Assembly (NCBI GenBank): GCA_018136815.1
Contig: CM030934.1
Coordinates: 1,582,979-1,646,978, forward strand
Length of the DNA stretch: 64,000 bases
From: Isochrysis galbana
Lineage: Eukaryota > Haptophyta > Isochrysidales > Isochrysidaceae
Direction: 5' to 3'
Made by a program: the position numbers and the translations under genes. Under the pieces are notes generated by a model. The model saw only the letters and a program-made list of their open reading frames with translations. It was not told the DNA's origin and searched no databases. Shown piece by piece: positions 1 to 7,641 of the stretch; position 1 is the first letter of the stretch, and each line of letters opens with the position of its first letter.

Positions 1-670
1 GTGTGGAGATTTGATTTTCGGCTTTCTTCCCTGGGTGGCCTTGCGCGTGCGTGCGGTTGAGAAATCGTCCGGAGGTTCACGACCTCTGACGAGGACCGTG
101 AACCTGCTTAGAACTCTCTCGATAACCGGCACGTGGTGGAAGGTGTGATTTTCAAATTCTACCTTGTAGAAGTCACCAATGATGTATCTCCATGCTATTA
201 GGTAGAGGGCTTTGAGGCTGTCCGGCGTCGGGGAGTTCGGGTACGCAAATAGTCTGTCTTTGAGTTTTTGAGTCGTCGATCTGTCTTTCGCCGGGGTGTA
301 TCCCGCTACAGCTTCTATGGTTTGAAATATCGGGAGCGTGGACGGGCACCTAGCTAGGTGCGTCGAGTTCTCTCTGTGTTTCCCGCAGAGCCTACACTTT
401 GTGGTGACCGCCGCTGTGAATCGGTTGCGCGTACCCAGCCTCCTATGTGTAACGTGTTTAAAATGTAGGTGTTTGTCTGTGTGTTTTAACAGGGGGTGAG
501 TGTAGAGTTTCGCCACGTGCTTCCACTCGTCGTGCGTCAGGCCAATCTTGCGGGCCCACGCTTCCCGCGCTGACTGAGGTTTGCTGCCGGAGCCGTCTCC
601 CTTGAGCTCTCGTGTTATATCCGATACGGTGATTTGGTCTAGTTGCGTCTTTTCGCTAAGCAGGCGGCTT
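1..670 (-). mobile_element. LINE ORF2 C-terminal fragment, cut by the window edge
   Basis: Read on the minus strand, this stretch encodes the region after the reverse transcriptase of a LINE ORF2. It contains a HFKHVTHRRLGTRNRF block, then a zinc-knuckle-like pattern (CRLCG, then STHLARCP), then AWRYIIGDFYKVEFEN. The same blocks occur in order in the LINE copies at 10321-12629 (HFKHLTHRRIGTYNRF, CRMCK, STHLGECP, AWRYILTDFYRI) and 42437-43565. It is closest to the copy at 38213-38387, sharing LFAYPNSPT and SLKA. The reading frame is open across most of the stretch. The 3' end lies outside the window. The join to the next sequence near 662 falls at the start of a direct repeat. Family assignment rests on this internal comparison. 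Confidence 0.8.
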
Positions 671-819
671 GCCTTCATTTGGTCTCCTTTCCCTTCCAGT
701 CTCACCCTACCATGAGCCCCCCCCCGCGAGCACCCCGAAGGAGAGGCCCAGGAGCACCACGTACGCGACGAGAACGGCGTCGCCTTGGCTCGGCATGAGG
801 GCGCGCCCCGAGAGGGCCT
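662..819. repeat. Direct repeat copy 1 of a 158-bp segment
   Basis: Positions 662-819 and 1382-1540 are identical apart from one extra C in a C-run. The segment covers the end of the cytochrome-b561-like exon (encoding LSGRALMPSQGDAVLVAYVV) plus about 40 bp downstream. Copy 1 lacks the upstream part of the exon, so copy 2 is the older context and copy 1 looks like the duplicate. Confidence 0.85.
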
Positions 820-918
820 CCTTCGACAAGGATTCATTGTGGTGACGTTGGTGAACATCTCGAGGAGACGAGGAGAAAAATAAGTCGTTAGAGGTAGCAC
901 CCCCCCTCCACCACACTC

Positions 919-1299
919 ATGAGGGTTCTGAATGCAGCTATTTCCAGACATTCGAAAAATAAAACGACACAACGTAAAGAATCTGAAGCTAGACGCGTGT
1001 TGCAACATTCGGATGATAATACGTTTCTCAAATCAGTTCCAACACTCATACAATACAAATCGTTGCGAAAAGATATTACGGCTAGGATACAAAGGATTGA
1101 GAAAGCACAAAAAGAAAGATACGTGAAATTAGCAATTAATCTTTGTAAATTAAACCAACTGAATGTACAGGATGTGAATGAATGGCAAACTACCACATTG
1201 AAGGAAAGCAGTATATTCAAAGAGGAATGTCCAGGAGTGGAACTCGGTGGAAGGACCGGGAAGAGCGAGGAGGCGAGGAGCAAGGCGGGCACAGCTTAA
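919..1299 (+). CDS. AT-rich ORF of unknown origin, 126 aa
   Basis: This lysine-rich ORF (for example KSLRKDITARIQRIEKAQKE) has no recognisable domain. What stands out is base composition: from about 925 to 1240 the DNA is clearly AT-rich, while both flanks are very GC-rich. It lies exactly between the two copies of the 158-bp direct repeat. The predicted protein is mostly helical, with a possible coiled coil around residues 45-85. The GC-rich last 25 residues (GGRTGKSEEARSKAGTA) look like run-on into local sequence, so the true end may be earlier. It could be a transferred gene fragment, part of a mobile element, or a chance ORF in an AT-rich insert. I cannot assign a function. Confidence 0.3.
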   Translation: MRVLNAAISRHSKNKTTQRKESEARRVLQHSDDNTFLKSVPTLIQYKSLRKDITARIQRIEKAQKERYVKLAINLCKLNQLNVQDVNEWQTTTLKESSIFKEECPGVELGGRTGKSEEARSKAGTA

Positions 1300-1381
1300 A
1301 ACTTTGAGGGTTCGAAATTTCACCCATGTAATGTATTAATCATGCTATCGCATAACTCTATGCCATCTTCGCTAGCCTTTA

Positions 1382-1540
1382 AGGCGGCTTGCCTTCATTT
1401 GGTCTCCTTTCCCTTCCAGTCTCACCCTACCATGAGCCCCCCCCCCGCGAGCACCCCGAAGGAGAGGCCCAGGAGCACCACGTACGCGACGAGAACGGCG
1501 TCGCCTTGGCTCGGCATGAGGGCGCGCCCCGAGAGGGCCT
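1382..1540. repeat. Direct repeat copy 2 of a 158-bp segment
   Basis: This is the partner of 662-819. Here the repeat is continuous with the rest of the b561-like exon. Confidence 0.85.
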
Positions 1541-1673
1541 GGTAGACGCCCACGCCGAGCACGGCGTAGCCCGTCCCCTTGTGCGCGACCCGCCACACGG
1601 CGCGGCGTGCGGGGCGGGCGCCGGGCATGCCGCGCACGAGCGCGTTGAGCGGCTGCAGCAGGGCGAGCACGCA
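1422..1673 (-). pseudogene. C-terminal exon of a cytochrome b561-type membrane protein (orphan)
   Basis: The minus strand encodes a segment running from LLQPLNALVRG through RRAVWRVAHKGTGYAVLG to a final hydrophobic helix (VLVAYVVLLGLSFGVLAGGG) and a stop. The LQPLNA...R...W...H...GY pattern with two following hydrophobic helices matches the end of cytochrome b561/DOMON-type proteins, where the His binds haem. A plausible splice acceptor precedes TGC at 1673. No upstream exon with the remaining helices was found: beyond the exon lie GA/GC-rich simple sequence and a tandem array. It is therefore probably a fragment of a disrupted or mobilised gene, although a distant upstream exon cannot be excluded. 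Confidence 0.5.
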
Positions 1674-1860
1674 CTCGGGCGCCAGAGAGAGAGCGCGCGC
1701 GCGAGAGAGAGAATCCAAAGCGATGGTCGGAGCGTGTCTTCGCTTTGGATTTTCCCACCCAAACCGCGCGCCCTGCCACCCGCTCTGCCCGCCGCGCCCG
1801 CTCCGCCACCCCCGCCACCCGCGCCCCCATCCCCGCCGTCGCACATGTTGACAAGCAGTG

Positions 1861-2664
1861 GTGCACGCGGCCGGCTGCGGCGATTGGCGTAGCTGCAAGG
1901 GTGGCATTTGTGAGTGTGATGCTTGGCAAGCCACCCAGTGCAACTGGATCAACACCAAAGCGCCGCCAGCGCGCTCGGTGCCGGCTCGAAGTTGGGCACT
2001 CGCGCGTATCACGTCACCGGGACGGTAGCGTTGAGGCCGGGGGCGTGGCCGATTTCGGCGCGGTGCACGCGACCGGCTGCGGCGATTGGCGCAGCTGCAA
2101 GGGTGTCATTTGTGAGTATGGTGCCTGATGCGCCACCCAGTGCAACTGGATCAACACCAAAGCGCCGCCATCGCGCTCAGTGCCGGCTCAAAGTTGGGCA
2201 CTCGCGCGTATCACGGCATCGGGACGGTAGCGTTGAAGCCGGGGGCGTGGCCGATTTCGGCGCGTGGCCGATTTCGGCGCGGTGCACGCGACCGGCTGCG
2301 GCGATTGGCGCAGCTGCAAGGGTGTCATTTGTGAGTATGGTGCCTGATGCGCCACCCAGTGCAACTGGATCAACACCAAAGCGCCGCCATCGCGCTCAGT
2401 GCCGGCTCAAAGTTGGGCACTCGCGCGTATCACGGCATCGGGACGGTAGCGTTGAAGCAGGGGGCGTGGCCGATTTCGGCGTGGTGCACGCGGCCGGCTG
2501 CGGCGATTGGCGTACCTGCAAGGGTGGCATTTGTGAGTATGGTGCTTGGTGGGCCACCCAGTGCAACTGGATCAACACCAAAGCGCCGCCATCGCGCTCA
2601 GTGCCGGCTCAAAGTTGGGCACTCGCGCGTATCACGGCATCGGGACGGTAGCGTTGAAGCCGGG
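1861..2664. repeat. Tandem array, four copies of a ~202-bp unit
   Basis: The unit starting GTGCACGCG recurs at 1861, 2063, 2282 and 2484, and a partial fifth start follows at 2665. Spacings are 202, 219 and 202 bp. The longer one comes from a local 17-bp duplication (GTGGCCGATTTCGGCGC) in the second unit. Copies differ by only a few substitutions, so the array is young. Long open frames cross it, but 202 is not a multiple of three and composition explains them, so I do not call a gene. Confidence 0.85.
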
Positions 2665-3249
2665 GTGCACTGGTTTTGGTTGTCGGGTGGAGCGGCGCGG
2701 CAGTGCTGCGCGCGCACGCCGCTAGCCACTGGCTAGCTGCTACAAACACGGCGGCCAAATAGGAGGGGGTTTGAAACACGGCAAAACACGGCTGTGTTTG
2801 GTGTTTGGCTTTCGTAGAAACACGGTAAACACGTGTTTCCCAGCTAGGGGCGGGGAAGAGAGCGAAACGCCAGACTTTACCAATGTCATCTTTTTGGCAA
2901 CGAGGGGTAGCCTTCATAGGCAATGGTTGGCGCATGGCTCGTCCGGTGTCCGGTGTATGTGGCTAGTGGCTAGTGGCTAGGGAACTAGGAGGGATGCTAG
3001 CCAACAAGATGCTCTACAAGACTATTGTACAATTCCACCCCCCCCCCCCCCCCCCCCCAGTTACCCCCCTGCTTCCTCCTACTACGCCAACCAGGCAGCA
3101 GGAGGCCGCAGGTGGTGAGCGGATCCGATGAACCCCGGTCTCTGAAACATACCGGACCACCTCAATTTCTTTACGATGTTTGTCGCCGTCGGCTAAGCCC
3201 TCGTAGCTTCCTCCGTCGGCGGTGTGAGTGGGGCAGGGAGCCCGCGGCG
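2665..3249. other. Non-coding spacer with ACACGG-rich stretch and C-tract
   Basis: Positions 2750-2850 hold repeated GAAACACGG/GTGTTT motifs in both orientations, resembling those at 12886-12980 and loosely the MITE at 5574-5775. A run of more than 20 C lies at about 3038-3058. The oxygenase start at 3250 follows. No gene is seen. Confidence 0.4.
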
Positions 3250-4167
3250 ATGGGGGCCTGGCTCTTGGCCAGCTCCTACCTGCTGGTGGCGACGAGTGGC
3301 ATCTTCATGTGGTTGCAGCTGCACTGCCAATCGACCGCACGCATCTTCATCCGGCCTGCCATGTTCACGCCGGAGGAGTGTGAACATGCAGTGAAGACGG
3401 CAGAGAAGGCTAATGTGTGGACGAAGAGGCGCCATGCTCTCTATCCTACGCATGACTTCTCCGTAAATGACGTCCCAGAGCTTGCCAATGTTACTCGCGC
3501 CGTGGATACACGTGTAATTCCGCTGCTGCGCCGTGCTTTCAACATACGAGACGACTTGGAGGTACTGGTAGACGATCTTTTCCTAATACGCTATTCGGCT
3601 GCTGGACAAAAGAGTCTGGAACTTCATGCTGATGCCACCACACTTAGCTTCAGCATCGCCCTGAGTGATCCCAAGTCATACACCGGTGGCGGGATCGCAT
3701 TCGATATGCTTGACGCGCCACTACTTGTGGACCAGGGCACAGCTATAATGCATCCATCCAAACTGCTACACCGTGGCGCTGATGTGCACACAGGCACTCG
3801 CTATGTTCTTGTGGGATTTGTGAGTGTCGGCGAGGACAACTTCTTGACATTTGGAATGTCACCGCCAGGATCCCCTGAACTTCTCCATGGGGCGTGGGCC
3901 ACATGCGTTCAATTGGCTCAAATTGATGAGGACAGATGGTTGTCCAGTGTGACGGGAGAGCCGCTCCGAACAACTCTTCATGTGGATCATTGCGGTGGCA
4001 AATGGGAGAACGTCGCGCGGCAGCTGACGATCAAAGCAAATGCTCTACGACAAGGCATTATCTCCGTGTTTTCCGGGGAAGAGATGAGCGATGATGCCTT
4101 CCAGCTACTCGTATTGAATGGAATGATCCTACTTGGGAGTATTGTATTTCTTAAGGTAGTGAGTTGA
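3250..4167 (+). CDS. 2OG-Fe(II) oxygenase, prolyl-4-hydroxylase-like, membrane-anchored
   Basis: This 305-residue protein likely hydroxylates a protein side chain using Fe(II), O2 and 2-oxoglutarate in the secretory pathway. Residues 5-24 form a signal anchor (LLASSYLLVATSGIFMWLQL). The oxygenase core runs from about 30 to 195. The iron ligands appear as HAD (His126, Asp128) and a distal His (His174 in LLHRGADVHTGTRY), with Arg184 placed to bind 2-oxoglutarate, as in P4H-alpha enzymes. A second hydrophobic segment ends the protein (LLVLNGMILLGSIVFLKVV). I chose the ATG at 3250 because the in-frame extension upstream is a poly-proline stretch from a C-tract. No intron is needed. The substrate cannot be read from the sequence. 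Confidence 0.8.
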   Translation: MGAWLLASSYLLVATSGIFMWLQLHCQSTARIFIRPAMFTPEECEHAVKTAEKANVWTKRRHALYPTHDFSVNDVPELANVTRAVDTRVIPLLRRAFNIRDDLEVLVDDLFLIRYSAAGQKSLELHADATTLSFSIALSDPKSYTGGGIAFDMLDAPLLVDQGTAIMHPSKLLHRGADVHTGTRYVLVGFVSVGEDNFLTFGMSPPGSPELLHGAWATCVQLAQIDEDRWLSSVTGEPLRTTLHVDHCGGKWENVARQLTIKANALRQGIISVFSGEEMSDDAFQLLVLNGMILLGSIVFLKVVS

Positions 4168-4861
4168 TCGTCAGTGGGAGGAGGGGGAGCCTTTTCATGA
4201 TGCGCACCAGCGAGGTCGTTCGTCGGAAAAAGATCTTGAAGGCTCCTACGAGCTACTCGGAGACCATCAATCACAACCGACATCGCCCTTATCTTACACG
4301 GTGCGAAGGGGGGGGGGTGGGAGGCGAGCCACTCACGAGAAATTTTATTTTCATGTGTACATGAAAGCATCAGAACTAGTTGCTAGTTGTAAAAAATATT
4401 CTTGAAGATGAGTACTACGCTGCTATACACTATCCCTTCCACTGGGGTCCACATCCGACATAGCACATAGCCCTTGCCCCACCCTCGCTCCCCTTTTCGC
4501 CCCCTCCCTCGTTCCTTTGTGTTCGGTTTCGGGTTTCGGGGGGTCGACCCATGTGCGCTACTTTGGGTCTGGCGTCGGGGGACGGGGGAGGGGGGGGCGC
4601 GGGCCTTTTGGCTTGTAGTTAGGGGGAGGCGCCGTTTTGTGGGGGCCCAGCCAAGAGGCTTTCCCCATGGGCATCAGAATTAGTTGTAGGGATGGCGATG
4701 GCGGCCGTCGCTGTTTGATTACGAGGGTGCAACTTCAAGTTTGGTGGTTTTTTTAGCAACTACCCCCAGTGTGGATGGTATAACTTCTACTTGCGGGACA
4801 ACCTCCCTTATTTCACCCTCCGCCTTTTCCGCCTTCAGACCTTCAGACGTGGAGTGTTCAT

Positions 4862-5105
4862 GTTTATTGAGGAGAGAGCTGGAGGGTGAGCGAGGAGGGA
4901 GGAGGGAGGAGGGAGGCAGGCAGTAGGAGCCTTCTCTCTCTGGTAGGTCGATGAGAGGGGGAGGGGGAGAGGGGGGGAGGGGACCCCGGGGGGGGGGGAG
5001 GCCAAAAGACCTGCCAGTTGTTTACGTTAGTGTTTTCGCAATATACGGTAATAACTTCCCGGTCCCACGGTTCCCGACCGCCCTCTGCGCCCAGAGTTCG
5101 CGAAG
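4862..5105. repeat. Dispersed repeat, copy at 51264-51490
   Basis: Both copies run from GAGAGAGCTGGAGGGTGAGC through the shared block GTTTACGTTAGTGTTTTCGC to a CCCGACCGCC stretch, in the same orientation, with differences mainly in G-run length. The copy at 51264 sits inside the putative element 50587-51933, and here a matching terminus follows at 5196-5243. This may be the right-hand part of the same element. Confidence 0.6.
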
Positions 5106-5195
5106 TTAGGGGTCAGTAGAAATTAGAAATTATATACCTAAAAAGCCGGGAGGGGCGTGACAAAAAAAGGGAACCTCGAGTTGCACCCTCTTCGA

Positions 5196-5243
5196 TCGCT
5201 CAATTCGACTGATGTCCCACAATTGACGGAACGACACCTTTTG
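5196..5243 (-). repeat. Inverted copy of a Tc1-like terminal sequence
   Basis: The reverse complement matches 43567-43612 and 50587-50632: GGTGTCGTTCCGTCAA, then GTGGGACATCAG, then AATTGAGCGATC. A terminus in opposite orientation beside a copy of the internal repeat (4862-5105) suggests the right end of a DNA element. Confidence 0.5.
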
Positions 5244-5573
5244 GTGTCTGGGGGGAGATGTGGATGTTGTTGGCCATGCAAGCCATGCTGGGCTTGCTGG
5301 AGTGTGGCTGTCCGAGGGCGGCACGGGGCGCGCCTCGTGCGCACCTAGCACCTAGCTTGGTCGGGCGGGTGCCCTCTCTCTGGCGCTTCGGTTCTTCGGT
5401 TGCGAGGCGTCGAGCATGGCCCGATCTTCCGTCACGGCGGGGATGACGGCAGGAGAGGAGGGGAGCGGCGCGCGCTCCATGACCCTATCTTTTTAAAGAT
5501 AGTTGAGCTACCCCAAAGAAAAGAAGATGCCATAGTCTCCCGCCCCCTTCTCTCTAACTCCTGGCCGAAGCAG

Positions 5574-5775
5574 CCCTACATGTGAAACACAGTCAAACTA
5601 AGAAATAAAACAGAGCAAAAATAGTATGTTTTTTGCCGTTGGAAATGGAAAAAACAGAGAAAAACAGTGTAAAAAACAAATGTGCCGGGTAGGGGGGCCG
5701 CCCGAAATAAAACAGCGAAAAATATGTGTTTTGGGCCTCCAAAAAAAACACTGTTCCTGTGTTTCACATGTAGGG
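5574..5775. mobile_element. MITE with 19-bp perfect terminal inverted repeats
   Basis: The left end CCCTACATGTGAAACACAG (5574-5592) is repeated exactly inverted at 5757-5775. GAAGCAG lies on both sides if the outermost base pair is counted as target, which suggests a 7-8 bp target duplication as made by hAT transposases. The 160-bp interior is A-rich with repeated AAAACAG motifs and encodes nothing. It is non-autonomous, and no full-length partner with these ends is present. Confidence 0.7.
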
Positions 5776-5814
5776 AAGCAGAAGCAGCACGCACGGCCAC
5801 CCTGGAACCAGTAT

Positions 5815-5940
5815 CTCCACTAAAGCGAGAACTGGGGAAGGGGAAGGGGGTTGATGGTGGTTAAGGTTGGGTAGTAGGGAGGTACACGAGCACGCTGCCT
5901 TACGCCGCACATGCAGCGGAGATTTTTTAAGAAGTTTTTC
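5815..5940 (+). mobile_element. LINE 3' end (T-tailed), isolated
   Basis: This matches the reverse complement of 42430-42566 along its length (CACTAAAG, ACTGGGGAAGGGG, GGTTAAGGTTGGGTAG, CACGCCGCAC or close variants) and ends with TTAAGAAGTTTTTCTTT. At 42437 the same sequence is the 3' end of a LINE, so this is a heavily 5'-truncated copy of about 125 bp. Confidence 0.55.
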
Positions 5941-6119
5941 TTTAGAGAATGAGAATAGGCCTACTCCCTACTCCCTCTACTCTAGAGTAGAGAGCCTCCT
6001 CTCTGTATTTTACTCCTAGTTGGCCTCCCTGCGCGCCCATCACGAGCGACGAGCTGGAGTCGCCGCCTCCGCCTTCCGCCCAGGCGCCACAGAGCGCACA
6101 GCGCGGGCCTTCAGGCCGA

Positions 6120-7147
6120 ATGAGCGGTTCCACCTCTAACTGTCGACACTCTGGCGTCGACTCGCCCCTCGCATCCTCGGGGCCGCTGCGCAGGATCAGT
6201 GACTTCATGCTCGAGGGCACTGATGGTGAGATGTCGCCAGCAAGGGGGTCGCCCGTACCAGTACGCCTTACTGAGCCGCTTTGGAAGGGCGAGGGTGACT
6301 TTCGTGTGCTCTTCCTCTCGTCATGCATGCAATTGGAGGTTGTGCTCGAGCGTATCGTCACGTTTGACAACAGCGGCACCACAATTGATGATGTGTGTGC
6401 GTCAAACCCGCGGGTGGGGACTCTCATGAATCAGCTTATTGAGGCTTCGGGATTACCGCAAAACTCGAGCAGGTCGCTCCTCATTGATCGGATAGAGGAC
6501 GCGGGACTCGTTAGTTATTTCCCATTGGTGTCCTACTTTCTCGGTGATCGCGAGCGCGACTACCGGGTGAAGGGTGCCCCGGTGGCCTATGAGGCTTACG
6601 ATCACATGTGCGCTGCTAGAGGCCGAGCCATCATGCTATTGGCAGACACGTGAGTGGCCGTCTGCGAATCAGGTCTACGCAAGTGCATTGCTTACGTTTT
6701 TCTTCTGCTGCGTTCATCAGGTGCTCGCTGAACCAGCTGCTGTGCATAGCAACGCAGATCCGGGAAGACATACGGCAAGGCTCACACAAGTACGTTGCAC
6801 ATAAATTAGCCCTCCTTTATCAAGCGGTGAACCTGTCCAAGGTCCGGCGGGACGAGCTCCGCAAGCGCATTGAGGAGCACTTTGAGGATGTCAAGGCGAG
6901 GCCCAGCCCAGCCACCCTTTGCATGACCTGTGATGCGGTCCAACAAAACCTAGGCCCGCATACACACCCTCTGACTTCTCAACCACCCGCTCGCCAGGCG
7001 GCAACGGAGTCTCAACCAGAACACATGTCGGTCGACCTCATTTCTTGGTTGGCACAGTTGTGCGATGACGTGATTGCCCTTGTGCGAGAGACACCACCAT
7101 CATTGCCGCAAAAGTTGCTTCCTGTCCTCCGGTTCATGCATGCATAG
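6120..7147 (+). CDS. Unknown protein, two exons, 318 aa
   Basis: Exon 1 is 6120-6649 and exon 2 is 6721-7147. The 71-bp intron has a GTGAGT donor and a TTCATCAG acceptor, and joining restores one frame (LLADT|CSLNQL). I do not recognise the family. The N-terminal 50 residues are polar and Ser/Pro-rich. The middle (about 55-230) looks like a compact helical domain (GTLMNQLIEASGLPQNSS, SLLIDRIEDAGLVSYFPLVS, CSLNQLLCIATQIREDI), followed by a charged helix (RRDELRKRIEEHFEDV), a His/Pro-rich linker and a final helix (LISWLAQLCDDVIALVRE). No signal peptide or membrane segment is seen. The ATG at 6120 is the first in frame after GC-rich leader sequence, so an earlier exon is possible. Confidence 0.6.
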
Positions 7148-7249
7148 CGACGCCTTTGCCATGCCACATGCGAGATGCGAGATCGTCACATTCTACCTTC
7201 TTGTAGGGCGGTCAAACAGGGGCTTTTTAACTATAAGTAAGGGTTGTAA

Positions 7250-7295
7250 CCTACTTTTATAAGTGGGAGTCAATGGGGGCCTCGCGCCCCCCTCT
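7250..7295 (+). mobile_element. Retroelement 5' leader hairpin with ATGGGGG block
   Basis: CCTACTT (7250-7256), loop TTAT, then AAGTGGG (7261-7267) form a seven-pair stem with one G-T pair, followed five bases later by ATGGGGGCC and a G-run/C-run hairpin. The same arrangement occurs at 50364-50400. It belongs to the leader family described in the findings. Confidence 0.6.
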
Positions 7296-7529
7296 CTCAA
7301 TCGCGGACATACCCCGGGGTGGGCCCGTACATTTAACCCCAGCCCGTGCCCTCGTCGCATTCATCCGCCTATAGATGATGCGATTTCTAGGTTCAGGTTC
7401 TTATCTCCAGGTCCTTCGCCGTGCGGCCACACGGTGAAGCTCAGGCGCTTCTAAGTTGGTAGGGTTCGTCCCTAGCGACCTAGAATTCGGGTTCTCGTTT
7501 CGTTCCTTCTAGCCTGTTTGTCAGGCCTA

Positions 7530-7641
7530 GATTCCAGGTTTGCTACCCATCCTCCTGGCATGCCTGATGGCTTGCCAGGAGGCCACTGCCCTGCTGACCC
7601 ACTCTCCCACTGACAGGCACGCCTGGATCGCTCGTCCTGGC
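7530..7641 (+). repeat. Fragment of the non-autonomous retroelement body
   Basis: Positions 7547-7641 match 16935-17030, 22305-22400 and 37717-37810, including the hairpin CCTCCTGGCA ... TGCCAGGAGG at 7551-7582. The match stops abruptly at 7641, next to TAGGGACAGG, where the hAT end may begin. The hAT element may therefore have inserted into this repeat. Confidence 0.65.

Larger units (their letters stand above)
4168..5573. other. Repeat-rich intergenic region
   Basis: No convincing gene is seen. It holds G-rich and C-rich low-complexity runs, a dispersed repeat (4862-5105) and a transposon terminus (5196-5243). Confidence 0.5.

Noticed and set aside
1923-2651. A 242-residue open frame across the tandem array
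   Set aside because: It arises from GC-rich repeats, changes register with the 202-bp period, and has no domain or start context.
5942-6427. A 161-residue minus-strand frame
   Set aside because: It is antisense to exon 1 of the spliced 6120-7147 gene, which has matching splice sites and natural composition.
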